Source of the DNA: Kribbella sindirgiensis
GTDB lineage: Bacteria; Actinomycetota; Actinomycetes; Propionibacteriales; Kribbellaceae
Direction of reading: 5' to 3'
Assembly (NCBI RefSeq): GCF_004331435.1
Contig: NZ_SJKA01000001.1
Coordinates: forward strand, 806,001 to 870,000
Length of the DNA: 64,000 nucleotides
The notes below the pieces were generated by a model, which saw only the letters and a program-made list of their open reading frames with translations, was not told where the DNA came from and made no database searches. Both the position numbers and the translations under genes were made by a program. This document shows, one piece after another, positions 17,049 to 26,357 of this stretch. Positions within the stretch are counted from its first letter, which is position 1. Each line of letters starts with the position of its first letter.

Positions 17049-18798
17049 ACGCCTGCGGGTAGGCGTCCAGGCGGTTCGTGAGCTTGGCCAGACCGTGCCC
17101 CTCGTCCGGGTACACGAGCAGCTGGCACGGTACGCCCCGCGTCGTCAGAGCGTCCGTGATCTGCTCTGCCTCCGACAACGGCACCCGTGGGTCGTTGGCG
17201 CCGTGGATGACGAACAGCGGCGCCCGGATGTCGTCGACGCGGCTGAGCGGGCTCGCCTCCTGAAGAAACTCCCGGTCCGTTGCCAGGTACCCGTACTCGC
17301 GCTCGCGCATCGACCGCCGGTAGTCCGAGGTGTTCTCCAGGAACGTCACCAGCGAAGCGATTCCGACGATGTCCACACCGGCCGCCCACAGGTCCGGCTG
17401 GAACGCGACACCGGCCAGCACCATGTACCCGCCGTACGAGCCACCCCAGAGCGCGGCGCGCTGCGGGTCGCCGCCGATCGTCGGCAGCCAAGCGTTGATC
17501 GCGGCCAGGTCCTTCACCGAGTCCAGTCGCAGCTCGCGGTCGTCCAGTGAGTACCAGCGCTTGCCGTAGCCGGCCGAGCCACGGACGTTCGGTACGACGA
17601 CTGTGTGGCCCTCACCGGCCAGCGCCGAGATGATCGGGCTCCAGATCCGCATCGCCGCGCCTTCCGGACCGCCGTGCACATGGACCACCGTGGTCCCCAG
17701 GCTCGGCGCGGTCGGCCGGAACACGAACACCGGCACCTGTTCGCCGTCGAACGACGGAACGCGCAGACTCTCCGGGTGCTGCAGCTCGGCCGAAACCTCC
17801 ACCGGGCGGATCGCCGTCAGTTCACCGCCCGGCACGAACCGGTACACGGTCGGCGGGACGACCGGGGAGTTGTAGGTGATCGCCGCGAACGAGCCGTCCG
17901 GCGACCAGATCGGATCCGGGGTGGCGTACAACAGGCCAGCGCAACCACCGGCGGGCAGGTCGAGTGGAGCGATCGCCGACCCGTCCTCCAACCGGTGCAG
18001 CGCCAGCGCGACCTCGCCGTCCTCCAGTACGCCGACCAACAGGTGCTCGCCGTCCGGGGACGGCCACCCGGCGAGATCACGGGCGTCGTCGGCCAGCAAC
18101 TCGGTCCACGTCGCGGCGCTGACGTCGTACCGGCGGATCGCCATCCGGTCGCGGTCGGCGTTGCTGGACACCAGGAACGCCGATGAGTCGGGCAGCCACG
18201 CGACCGGGCCTTGGTCGTTGTGCGCGTCTTCCGCGGTGAGTTCGGTGACGCTCTTGCTGGACGTGTCGAGCAGAAGCAGTTGCATGGAGTTCGCGGGCGT
18301 GCTGGCCTTCGAGAGCACGACCCACTTGTCGTCCGGCGACGGGTCGACGCCCATCACCCAGCCGCCGCCGTCGTACAGGACGATCTCGCGGCCGGTCGCC
18401 AGGTCGCGGGTGACCAGGTCGAAGTCGGTGCCGTTGCGGCGGTTCGTCGTGTAGAGAACACTGCCGGACCGAGCTGCGACCAGGTGGTGGATGTACTCGG
18501 CGTCGTGGACCAGCGGGGTCAGGGTGGGCAGACCGGGCTCGTCGAGGTCCAGCAGCGAGAGCTGACCGCGCTCGTCGCCACCGGTGTCGTGCTCGACAAC
18601 CACCCGACTGCTACCCGGAACGAACCGCGCACCACGGCACGTGTCATCGAGATCGGTGAGCGCCCGCCAGGCCCCATCCGGCCCGACCTCATTGACCTGC
18701 CGAGTCCCGGTGCCGTCATACAGAACCAGCATCCGCCCCTCGTCATCGACATCCAGCGCCATGGTCGTGGGCAGCGAGAAGAGCGTCGTCAGCAACAC
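17020..18798 (-). CDS. S9 family (prolyl oligopeptidase-type) serine peptidase
   Basis: A 592-aa cytoplasmic peptidase. Residues about 1-340 form a beta-propeller of WD40-like strands (for example SPDGEHLLVGV and SPDGSFAAITYN). Residues about 345-592 form the alpha/beta hydrolase domain, with Ser454 in GGSYGGYM, Asp536 in IHGANDPRVP and His568 in YPDEGHG, the complete triad. The length fits acylaminoacyl-peptidase-like S9C enzymes. There is no signal peptide. A strong hairpin at 18820-18850 separates it from the upstream ABC exporter operon on the same strand, so it probably has its own promoter in the short gap. Confidence 0.93.
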   Translation of the reverse strand: MLLTTLFSLPTTMALDVDDEGRMLVLYDGTGTRQVNEVGPDGAWRALTDLDDTCRGARFVPGSSRVVVEHDTGGDERGQLSLLDLDEPGLPTLTPLVHDAEYIHHLVAARSGSVLYTTNRRNGTDFDLVTRDLATGREIVLYDGGGWVMGVDPSPDDKWVVLSKASTPANSMQLLLLDTSSKSVTELTAEDAHNDQGPVAWLPDSSAFLVSSNADRDRMAIRRYDVSAATWTELLADDARDLAGWPSPDGEHLLVGVLEDGEVALALHRLEDGSAIAPLDLPAGGCAGLLYATPDPIWSPDGSFAAITYNSPVVPPTVYRFVPGGELTAIRPVEVSAELQHPESLRVPSFDGEQVPVFVFRPTAPSLGTTVVHVHGGPEGAAMRIWSPIISALAGEGHTVVVPNVRGSAGYGKRWYSLDDRELRLDSVKDLAAINAWLPTIGGDPQRAALWGGSYGGYMVLAGVAFQPDLWAAGVDIVGIASLVTFLENTSDYRRSMREREYGYLATDREFLQEASPLSRVDDIRAPLFVIHGANDPRVPLSEAEQITDALTTRGVPCQLLVYPDEGHGLAKLTNRLDAYPQAFSFLRDHLA

Positions 18799-18819
18799 CC
18801 CTTCATCCTCACACGCGCA

Positions 18820-18850
18820 GGGTGCCCGGCGGATGGTCCGCCGGACACCC
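18820..18850 (-). terminator. Strong hairpin between ABC operon and peptidase gene
   Basis: GGGTG-c-CCGGCGGA and TCCGCCGG-a-CACCC form a 13-bp stem with one internal mismatch and a 3-base loop. It sits right after the stop of the ABC exporter gene and before the next gene on the same strand. There is no U-tract, as is usual for actinobacterial intrinsic terminators. Confidence 0.65.
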
Positions 18851-18855
18851 CCGCG

Positions 18856-20634
18856 TCAGCGGTCGCCGTGCCAGGAGTGCCAGAGGGCGGCGTAGGGGCC
18901 CTGGGCGTCGACGAGGTCGTCGTGGCCGCCCAGTTCGACGATCTTGCCGTCCTCGACGACAGCGATCACGTCGGCGTCGTGCGCGGTGTGCAGGCGGTGT
19001 GCGATCGCGACTACGGTCCGGCCCTCCAGTACGGTCGCCAGCGACCGCTCCAGGTGCCTCGCCGCACGCGGGTCCATCAACGAGGTTGCCTCGTCCAGGA
19101 CCAGCGTGTGCGGGTCAGCGAGGACCAGACGCGCCAGTGCAACCTGCTGTGCCTGGGCCGGCGTCAGCGAGACCCCACCGGACCCCACCTCCGTGTCCAG
19201 CCCGTTGTCGAAGCCGGCGACCCAGCCGTCGGCGTCCACCGACCGCAGTGCCGCCCACAGGTCCGCGTCGGACGCGTCCTGCTTGGCCAGCCGCAGGTTG
19301 TCCCGCACGCTGCCCACGAACACGTGGTGCTCTTGGTTGACCAGGGCAACGTGACTACGGACCTGCTCGGCAGACATCCGGTCCAGCGCCGCACCACCCA
19401 AGGTGATGTCACCGACGCGTGGCGAGTAGATGCCCGCCAGCAAACGGCCCAGCGTCGACTTACCTGCACCAGACGGCCCGACAAGCGCCACGCGAGCACC
19501 CGGCTCGACCGTCAGCGTGACTCCGTGCAGTACGTCGCGGCCCTCCAGGTACCCGAATCGGACGTCGTCGGCCAGCACCGTCCGCCCGTCCGGCTCGTCA
19601 TCGCTCGTCGTCGCGGCCGTCTCCACCTCACGGACGCCGACCAGCCGCGCCAGCGACACCTGCGCCACCTGCAACTCGTCGTACCAGCGGATCATCATGT
19701 TGACCGGCTCGACGAGCATCTGGATGTACAGCGCACCTGTGGTCAGCGCACCGACCGTCAGCCAGCCCTGGATCGCGAAACCGCCACCGATGACCAGTAC
19801 GGCGGCCAACGCGACCGTGTGGGTCATGTTGATCACCGGGAACAGCACCATCCGCAGGTACAGCGTGTACCGCTCCCAGGCGACCCACTGACCGATCCGG
19901 GTGTCGCCCACGGCGATCCGGCGGCCACCGAGCCGGTGCGACTCGACGGTCCGGCCGGCGTCGACCGTCTCGGCCAGCGCCGAGGCGACCGCGGCGTACC
20001 CGGCCGCCTCCGACCGGTACCCGGCAGGTGCGCGGCGGAAGTACCACCGGCCGCCGATGATCAGGATCGGCGCCGCGATCACCACGGCCACCGCCAGCGC
20101 CGGTGCGGTCACGATCAGCGCGCCGATCAGCAGCGACGCCCAGATGATCGCGATCGTCAGCTGCGGTACGGCGTCCCGCATCGCGTGCGACAGCCGGTCG
20201 ATGTCCGTGGTGATCCGGGACAGCAGGTCACCGGTCCCGGCGCGCTCCAGCACGCCCGGCGGCAGCCCGACCGCACGGACCAGGAAGTCCTCGCGCAGAT
20301 CCGCGAGCATCTCCTCGCCGAGCACCGCACCGCGCAGGCGGGTCAGCCGCACGAACACCGTCTGCACCGCGAGTGCGATGACGAAGCCGATCACGACGTA
20401 CGGCAGGTCCACGTCGGTGTGACCCTCGGACAGCTTCTGCACCACGTTGCCGAGCAGCCACGGACCAACCATGCCGCTCAGCGCCGCGACCGCGTTCACG
20501 AGTGTCAGCCACAGGAACTGGCGCCGGTGCCGGCGGAACAGCTCCTTGATGTAGGCACGGACGGTCGCGCCACTTGCCACCGGGAGCCGCACTACCTCCT
20601 GCGGGGCTGCCGGGTCGTACTCCGGGGGCTTCAC
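18856..20634 (-). CDS. ABC exporter half-transporter with degenerate signature motif
   Basis: A 592-aa half-transporter with a membrane domain (about residues 35-310) and an ATPase domain. Walker A GPSGAGKS (386-393), Walker B LVLDEAT (about 511-517) and switch His546 (VAIAHRLHT) are intact. The signature, however, is LTPAQAQQ (about 490-497) instead of LSGGQxQ. Its partner gene overlaps by four bases (ATGA) and has the complementary defects. This makes the pair a heterodimeric exporter with one consensus and one degenerate ATP site. The substrate is unknown. Confidence 0.92.
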   Translation of the reverse strand: MKPPEYDPAAPQEVVRLPVASGATVRAYIKELFRRHRRQFLWLTLVNAVAALSGMVGPWLLGNVVQKLSEGHTDVDLPYVVIGFVIALAVQTVFVRLTRLRGAVLGEEMLADLREDFLVRAVGLPPGVLERAGTGDLLSRITTDIDRLSHAMRDAVPQLTIAIIWASLLIGALIVTAPALAVAVVIAAPILIIGGRWYFRRAPAGYRSEAAGYAAVASALAETVDAGRTVESHRLGGRRIAVGDTRIGQWVAWERYTLYLRMVLFPVINMTHTVALAAVLVIGGGFAIQGWLTVGALTTGALYIQMLVEPVNMMIRWYDELQVAQVSLARLVGVREVETAATTSDDEPDGRTVLADDVRFGYLEGRDVLHGVTLTVEPGARVALVGPSGAGKSTLGRLLAGIYSPRVGDITLGGAALDRMSAEQVRSHVALVNQEHHVFVGSVRDNLRLAKQDASDADLWAALRSVDADGWVAGFDNGLDTEVGSGGVSLTPAQAQQVALARLVLADPHTLVLDEATSLMDPRAARHLERSLATVLEGRTVVAIAHRLHTAHDADVIAVVEDGKIVELGGHDDLVDAQGPYAALWHSWHGDR

Positions 20635-22391
20635 GCGAACTCCTCGAACGTCGGTTCTTCTTCACGGGTGACTACGGCGCGGTACCGCGCATTGGTGTGC
20701 AGCAGCTCGTGGTGCGTACCGACCGCATCCACACGGCCGTCCGGCACGAACACGACCCGTTCCGCGCGGTCCAGCATCAGCGGACTGGACGTGAACACCA
20801 CCGTGGTCCGGCCGCGCCGGAGCAGCTGCAGGCCGTCCGCGATCCGCGCCTCGGTGTGCGCGTCGACCGCACTGGTCGGCTCGTCCAGCACCAGCACCTG
20901 CGGGTCGACGTACAGCGAGCGCGCCAGCGCCACCCGCTGCCGCTGGCCGCCGGACAGGGACCTGCCGCGCTCGGTCAGCACCGCGTTCATAGCGTCGGAC
21001 TCACCAGCAGGCAGTGTCTGCCGCAGTACGTCGAGGATGTCCTCGCACTGCGCCGCGTCGAGCGCTGTCTCCGGTGAGACCGCACCACTGGCCGGCACGT
21101 CGAACAGCTCGCGCACCGTCCCCGACAACAGCACCGGGTCCTTGTCCTGCACGAGTACGACGGTGCGCGCCGACTCCAGCGGGATCTCGTCCAGTGCGAC
21201 GCCGTCGAGCAGCACGGACGCTTCGTCGGTGGCTGACGGGCTGTGGCCGCCCAGACGGTCGGCCAGCAGACCGCCCTCGTCCGGGTTACCGCAGACGACC
21301 GCGGTGAAGCTTCCAGCGGGGACATGCAGCCCGGTCACCGGGTCGAGCACGTCGCCCTCCGGCAGCTGTGCCGCACCGGTCCCCTTGGTTTCGTCGGTCC
21401 GCTGCAACGACAGCACCCGCGCGGCCCGGCGCGCCGACACCTTCGAGAAGATGAACGCGCTCGCCGTCTCTTCGAACGTGTGCAGCGGCACCAGCATGAA
21501 CGTGATGAAGCCGTACGTCGTGACCAGCTCGCCGACCGAGATGTGGCCGGACGTCACCAGCCGGACGCCCATCCAGACGACGAGCACCAGGAACAGCCCG
21601 AACAACAGCACCTGCAGAGCCGCGATCAGCGACCACATCCGGGCACTGCGGACCGCACTGCTCCGGTAGTCCTGCGACGCTTCGCGGTACCGCTCGAGGA
21701 ACAGCTGCTCACCGCCGATACCGCGCAGCACGCGCAGACCGGCGACGGTGTCGGCGGCCAGCTCGGTCGCCCGGCCGCCCTTGGCCCGCTGCGCGTCCGC
21801 GCGGCGCTCCGCGGGACCCATCAGCGGGACGATCGAGAACGCGAGCACCGGTACGGCGACCGCGACCACCAGACCGAGCTGCGGCTCGTACAGCAGCAGG
21901 CCGATCACGACCGCGAAACAGGTCAGCAGCGCGGCCACGAACCGGCCGAGGACCTCGACGAACCAGCCGATCTTCTCGACGTCGCCGCTGCTCACGGCGA
22001 CCACTTCGCCGGCGGCGATCCGGCGGGTCAGCAGCGAACCCAGCTCCGCGGCCTTGCGGAAGAGCAGCTGCTGCAGGCGGGACGCCGTACTGATCCAGTT
22101 GGTCACGACGGCCTTGTGGAAGTACGAGTCGGCGCCGGCCTTGGCCGCACCGAACGCGAGCAGGAGGCCACCGGCCAGCATCAGCTTCGGCCAGGACAGG
22201 TCGATCGCCGCCTGAACGGCGAGACCGACGGCGACCGGAGCGGCTGCGATGCCGCCGAAGTAGACGAGACCCCAGAACACCGCGAGGGCCTGCCCGCGCA
22301 GCTGCTGGTGCTCCAGCCAGAGGATGAGTCGGACGCCGGATCGAGTGTCCGGCACACCCGGATCGGCGAATGGGATGAGGCGCAAAGACAT
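20631..22391 (-). CDS. ABC exporter half-transporter with degenerate P-loop
   Basis: A 586-aa half-transporter and the first gene of a two-gene operon. The membrane domain covers about residues 35-320. The ATPase domain has an intact LSGGQRQRVALAR signature (479 onward) and Walker B VLVLDEPTSAVD. The P-loop reads CGNPDEGGLL (about 367-376), lacking the GKS/T lysine, and the switch histidine is replaced (VVFTSSPLM). This subunit can therefore donate a signature to the partner's active site but not bind ATP normally itself. Both defects fall in the same composite site. It is divergent from the MFS pump across 164 bp. Confidence 0.92.
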   Translation of the reverse strand: MSLRLIPFADPGVPDTRSGVRLILWLEHQQLRGQALAVFWGLVYFGGIAAAPVAVGLAVQAAIDLSWPKLMLAGGLLLAFGAAKAGADSYFHKAVVTNWISTASRLQQLLFRKAAELGSLLTRRIAAGEVVAVSSGDVEKIGWFVEVLGRFVAALLTCFAVVIGLLLYEPQLGLVVAVAVPVLAFSIVPLMGPAERRADAQRAKGGRATELAADTVAGLRVLRGIGGEQLFLERYREASQDYRSSAVRSARMWSLIAALQVLLFGLFLVLVVWMGVRLVTSGHISVGELVTTYGFITFMLVPLHTFEETASAFIFSKVSARRAARVLSLQRTDETKGTGAAQLPEGDVLDPVTGLHVPAGSFTAVVCGNPDEGGLLADRLGGHSPSATDEASVLLDGVALDEIPLESARTVVLVQDKDPVLLSGTVRELFDVPASGAVSPETALDAAQCEDILDVLRQTLPAGESDAMNAVLTERGRSLSGGQRQRVALARSLYVDPQVLVLDEPTSAVDAHTEARIADGLQLLRRGRTTVVFTSSPLMLDRAERVVFVPDGRVDAVGTHHELLHTNARYRAVVTREEEPTFEEFA

Positions 22392-22555
22392 GACGTCTCA
22401 CAAAGAGGCATAGAAGGGTTGAAAGAAGGCACCTGACCAGGCGAACAGATCAAGCCTAGGCGGCCCCGCCGACAGTCCGTCAAACCGTTTTCGCGGACAC
22501 CCGGGAACCGTTTCCAGACCGGGTAGTACAGTCTTCAACGGACGGAGGGAGCCGG

Positions 22556-23965
22556 GTGGAGGAGCTGACGCGCGGGCGGCGGCTGCTGGTGCTGGCGATC
22601 TGTTGCTCCAGCCTGTTCATCGTCGGGCTGGACTCGACGATCGTGAACCTGGCGCTTCCGGCGATCCGGTCCGAGTTCGGGGCCACGGTCGCGAAGCTGC
22701 AGTGGACGATCGACGCCTACACGCTGGTGCTGGCCAGTCTGCTGATGGTGTCCGGCTCGACCGCGGACCGCGTCGGGCGGCGGCGGACGTTCCAGGTCGG
22801 GCTGGTGCTCTTCGGGATCGGGTCGCTGCTGTGCGGAGTCGCGTCGACCGTCGACCTGCTGATCGCGTTCCGGGTACTGCAGGCCGTCGGCGGGTCGATG
22901 CTGAACCCGGTGGCGATGTCGATCATCACCAACACGTTCACGGACCCGCGCGAGCGCGCGCAGGCGATCGGGGTGTGGGGCGGTGTGGTCGGGCTGAGCA
23001 TGGCCGTCGGCCCGGTCGTCGGCGGGTCGCTCGTGGACGCGGCCGGGTGGCGGTTCATCTTCTGGATCAACGTGCCGGTCGCGGTCGCCGCCGTACTGAT
23101 GACTGCCTTCTTCGTACCCGAGTCGCGGGCCGCCGTACCGCGGCGGATGGACCCGGTCGGGCAGGTGCTCGTCGTACTGCTGCTGGGCGGTCTGACGTAC
23201 GGGATCATCGAGGGCCGGTCCGCCGGGTGGGGGTCACCGCTGATCATCGGGTGCTTCGTTGTGTGCGTCCTGGCACTGGTGACGCTCGTGCACTACGAAC
23301 GCCGTCGAGAGCAGCCGCTGCTGGAGCCCCGGTTCTTCCGGAGCGCACCGTTCTCGGGCGCCACGCTGATCGCGGTGTGCGGGTTCTCGGCGTTGTCGGC
23401 GTTCCTGTTCCTCAACTCGCTCTACCTGCAGTCGGTGCGTGGTTTCACGGCACTGCATGCCGGTCTGCTCACACTGCCGATGGCTGCGATGACCGTGGTG
23501 TTCGCGCCGGTCTCCGGTTGGCTGGTCGGCCACAGAGGCCCTCGGATACCGCTTGTGGTGGCGGGCAGCATGCTGACTGTGTCTGGGCTTCTGCTGTCGT
23601 TCCTGACCGCTACTACTGCGACCGTGTACCTGCTGATCGCGTACCTGGTCTTCGGGCTCGGCTTCGGCGTACTGAACGCACCTATTACCAACGCAGCCGT
23701 CTCCGGCATGCCACGAGCACAGGCAGGTGTCGCAGCAGCCATCGCTTCGACCAGCCGCCAGGTCGGCGCCTCACTGGGCGTCGCTGTCGCCGGTACCGTC
23801 CTCACCGCGCGCCTGGTCGGCTCCTTCGAGACAGGTTTCGTCAGCGCCGCCAAGCTCTGCTGGTACATCATTGCGGGCTGCGGAGCGCTAGTACTGGTTC
23901 TGGGACTGATCACGACATCCCGGTGGGCACGTCGTACGGCGGAGGACCTCGTCAGGGCTGGATGA
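22556..23965 (+). CDS. DHA2-family MFS multidrug transporter
   Basis: A 469-aa membrane protein with about 14 helices, starting with GTG preceded by GGAGGGAG. The first helix contains LDSTIVNLALPAI, the D1/motif typical of the EmrB/QacA 14-TMS drug:proton antiporters. Motif A is seen as GSTADRVGRRRTFQVG and motif C near GVVGLSMAVGPVVGGSLVD. It is likely a proton-driven exporter of hydrophobic drugs or metabolites. It lies divergent to the ABC exporter operon, suggesting an efflux locus, and its 3' end overlaps the convergent alarmone synthetase gene by 14 bases. Confidence 0.93.
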   Translation: MEELTRGRRLLVLAICCSSLFIVGLDSTIVNLALPAIRSEFGATVAKLQWTIDAYTLVLASLLMVSGSTADRVGRRRTFQVGLVLFGIGSLLCGVASTVDLLIAFRVLQAVGGSMLNPVAMSIITNTFTDPRERAQAIGVWGGVVGLSMAVGPVVGGSLVDAAGWRFIFWINVPVAVAAVLMTAFFVPESRAAVPRRMDPVGQVLVVLLLGGLTYGIIEGRSAGWGSPLIIGCFVVCVLALVTLVHYERRREQPLLEPRFFRSAPFSGATLIAVCGFSALSAFLFLNSLYLQSVRGFTALHAGLLTLPMAAMTVVFAPVSGWLVGHRGPRIPLVVAGSMLTVSGLLLSFLTATTATVYLLIAYLVFGLGFGVLNAPITNAAVSGMPRAQAGVAAAIASTSRQVGASLGVAVAGTVLTARLVGSFETGFVSAAKLCWYIIAGCGALVLVLGLITTSRWARRTAEDLVRAG

Positions 23966-24965
23966 TCTCGGCGCGGACCAGTGCCTTCAGTCGGCCGCGG
24001 AGGATCTTCTGGCGGCGTTCCTCGTCAGGGAACAGCTCAAGGTAGGCAGGTCCCTTGGCTGCGAGCAGGTCGTCGTCGAGGCGCCGTACCGTGCCGGCTG
24101 GGGCTCGGTGCGTCATGGCTGCCTGTACTGCTTCGCTGTCGATGCCTCTGAGCAGTTCGGTGAGCTGCTCCTCCGTGGTGACGCCTAGGCGGTGCAGGAC
24201 GCCCAGGATCCAGGCGTAGTGAGTGGTCTTCGCATGCGGCGCATCCGGGTAGCGGCGGGTCAGGTAGGTCGTCAGCGTGGCCGTGGTGAGGTCCAGCGGC
24301 GCCTTGTCCTCAGCGGTGGCGGCGAGCTCGCGGTACAGGCGGTCGATCTCGGTGAACTCGTTGTCGGCGAGCTCCATCAACGCCGCCGCCAGCAGGAACC
24401 TCCGGTCGAACTCCGGCTTGCGATCCGGCGGGATGTCCAGCTTGTACCGGATGTCGTGCTCGAACTCGGCCCACGCGTGCTGGACCGCCGTCCGGACCTG
24501 GATCTCCATCACCAGGTTCTTCAGTACGGCGTACTCCGGCAGCTCGCGGCGGTGATCGTTCAGCCGGACCAGGTAATGCTTGCTGGCGTACCCGAAGACG
24601 CCCTGCGCCCGGGTGTGCGCGCCCATGTCGGTGTGCTCGACGATCTCGAACTCTTCCTCGATCACCTCGCAGACCCGGTCCACCGCCTCGACCAGGAACG
24701 TGATCACCCGGGCCGCGACCAGGTCGGTGATCTGGTTCAGCGGGTCGTCGTACTTCGGTCTCGCGGGGTCGTCGGGATGCGGCTTCGACGCCTTCGCGAG
24801 GAACGACTCGGGGTCCTTGGCCCGCGCGGTCGCGGTCAGGTAGTTGATGCCTTCCTCTTCGCCGATCAGCTCGTTGATCAGCGCCTCGAGCTTGCGCGCG
24901 CCGCCGACGTACTGCTGGTGCACCCGCTCGTACAAGGCGCCGGCCTGCGGAACCCACTCCACCAT
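23952..24965 (-). CDS. RelA/SpoT-domain nucleotide pyrophosphokinase (alarmone synthetase-like)
   Basis: A 337-aa protein. Residues about 60-175 are a RelA/SpoT synthetase domain: Asp81 in TDLVAARV aligns with the catalytic Asp of Rel enzymes, GYASKH (Tyr126, His130) with the G-Y-x-S-x-H nucleotide loop, and Glu154 in EIQVRTAVQHAWAE with the catalytic Glu. There is no HD hydrolase, TGS or ACT domain, so it belongs with small alarmone synthetases. A helical C-terminal region (about 180-337) is larger than in RelQ/RelP. The product ((p)ppGpp or another pyrophosphorylated nucleotide or target) cannot be read from sequence. It is divergent from a P-loop ATPase across a palindrome. Confidence 0.87.
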   Translation of the reverse strand: MVEWVPQAGALYERVHQQYVGGARKLEALINELIGEEEGINYLTATARAKDPESFLAKASKPHPDDPARPKYDDPLNQITDLVAARVITFLVEAVDRVCEVIEEEFEIVEHTDMGAHTRAQGVFGYASKHYLVRLNDHRRELPEYAVLKNLVMEIQVRTAVQHAWAEFEHDIRYKLDIPPDRKPEFDRRFLLAAALMELADNEFTEIDRLYRELAATAEDKAPLDLTTATLTTYLTRRYPDAPHAKTTHYAWILGVLHRLGVTTEEQLTELLRGIDSEAVQAAMTHRAPAGTVRRLDDDLLAAKGPAYLELFPDEERRQKILRGRLKALVRAEIIQP

Positions 24966-25010
24966 GGGCGGAACCCTAGTGGTCTTCCGGTCGCTCGTGG
25001 TGTCTATCGG

Positions 25011-25032
25011 TTTCTAGTGATTTCACTAGAAA
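25011..25032. promoter_or_regulatory. 22-bp near-perfect palindrome in divergent promoter
   Basis: TTTCTAGTGA (25011-25020) and TCACTAGAAA (25023-25032) are perfect inverted arms separated by TT. The site lies 45 bp from the synthetase start and 83 bp from the ATPase start, in the AT-richest part of the gap. It has the size and symmetry of a dimeric repressor operator. Confidence 0.65.
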
Positions 25033-25115
25033 GCTGTAGAGACCTGTCGCGACACGCTCTCGTCGTTGATCGGTCAATCTACGGATAACGCTAGACGGCC
25101 TCATACAGTGAAAGC

Positions 25116-26309
25116 ATGGATCCGATCCGGAATCCCTATGCGCCCGGCGCCGGTCAGCGGCCGCCTGAGCTGGCCGGACGCGACACCGAGGTGCGGCAGT
25201 TCGAGGTGGTCCTCGAACGGGTCGCGGCAGGCAGACCGGAGCGGAGCCTGGTGCTCAGCGGACTCCGGGGCGTCGGTAAGACGGTGCTGCTCAACACACT
25301 GCGCTCGCAGGCGATCAAGCGGGCCTGGGGCACCGGGAAGATCGAGGCGCGACCGGACCAGAGCATCCGGTTGCCGATCGCGCAGGCGCTGCACACGGCG
25401 ATGCGGGAGCTGGGACACCGGCACCGCGACGACGAGAAGGTCGACCAGTTCAGCGCCGTACTGAAGGCCTTCGCACTGCGTACTGCGGCCAACGACCGCA
25501 AGGGCATCCGCTGGCATCCGCCGGTGGACGTGGCCGCGGCGAAGGGCCGGGCCGACTCCGGTGACCTGGAGATGGACCTGATCGAGCTGTTCACCGACGC
25601 CGCGGACCTGGCCGGTGACCTGACCGTCGGGGTCGGGCTGTTCATCGACGAGATGCAGGACATCAGTGCGGACGACCTGTCCGCGCTGTGCGCCGCATGT
25701 CACGAGATCTCGCAGCAGAGCGCACCGCTGGTCGTCGTCGGAGCGGGCCTGCCGCATCTGCCCGCCGTACTGTCGGCCTCGAAGTCGTACTCCGAGCGGC
25801 TGTTCCGCTACATCCGGGTGGACCGCCTGGCGCGGGAGGCGTGCGACCGCGCGCTGATGGTGCCGGCGGAGAGCGAAGGCGTGCAGTACGACGAGGAGGC
25901 GCTGGACGAGCTGTACGCGCAGACGGACGGATACCCGTACTTCGTGCAGGCGTTCGCGCACTCCACCTGGGACCACGCGCCGACCTCACCCATCACCATC
26001 AAGGACGTCGCCGTCGCGGGCCCCGAAGCGTCCGCCGAGCTGACCGTAGGCTTCTTCGGCTCCCGCTACGAACGAGCCACCCCCGCCGAACGCGAGTACA
26101 TGCGCGCCATGGCCGAACTGGGCATCGGCGTCGACGACGGCTCCGTCCCCACCGCCGAGGTAGCCAGCACCCTCAACCGCAAACCCCAGTCCCTCTCCCC
26201 AGCCCGCGACGGCCTGATCAAGAAAGGCCTGGTCTTCTCCGCCGAACGCGGCACCGTAGCCTTCACCGTCCCCCACTTCGGAAAATTCCTGCGGACGAGG
26301 ACGGCTTAA
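25116..26309 (+). CDS. P-loop ATPase (AAA/STAND-like) with C-terminal winged helix
   Basis: A 397-aa protein. The N-terminal ATPase domain has a Walker A in SGLRGVGKTVLL (about residue 50), a Walker B ending in GLFIDEMQD (about 175) and a sensor-like VVGAGLPHLP. The C-terminal third (about 290-395) includes a winged-helix-like segment (AEVASTLNRKPQSLSPARDGL, given in two halves EVASTLNR and SLSPARDGL). This architecture matches ATPases of the Pfam ATPase_2 / NACHT-like group found as single genes in actinobacteria. It is divergent from an alarmone synthetase and shares a palindromic operator with it. The biological role is unknown. Confidence 0.85.
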   Translation: MDPIRNPYAPGAGQRPPELAGRDTEVRQFEVVLERVAAGRPERSLVLSGLRGVGKTVLLNTLRSQAIKRAWGTGKIEARPDQSIRLPIAQALHTAMRELGHRHRDDEKVDQFSAVLKAFALRTAANDRKGIRWHPPVDVAAAKGRADSGDLEMDLIELFTDAADLAGDLTVGVGLFIDEMQDISADDLSALCAACHEISQQSAPLVVVGAGLPHLPAVLSASKSYSERLFRYIRVDRLAREACDRALMVPAESEGVQYDEEALDELYAQTDGYPYFVQAFAHSTWDHAPTSPITIKDVAVAGPEASAELTVGFFGSRYERATPAEREYMRAMAELGIGVDDGSVPTAEVASTLNRKPQSLSPARDGLIKKGLVFSAERGTVAFTVPHFGKFLRTRTA

Positions 26310-26357
26310 CACAACCGGGGTTTCGTGCCTTGGCAGGTATCGGTAGGGTCACGTGTC

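Noticed and set aside
18211..21669. A 1152-codon plus-strand frame across the S9 peptidase and ABC exporter genes
   Set aside because: Antisense shadow of three well-supported genes; composition is Arg/Asp/Gln-rich without recognisable fold.
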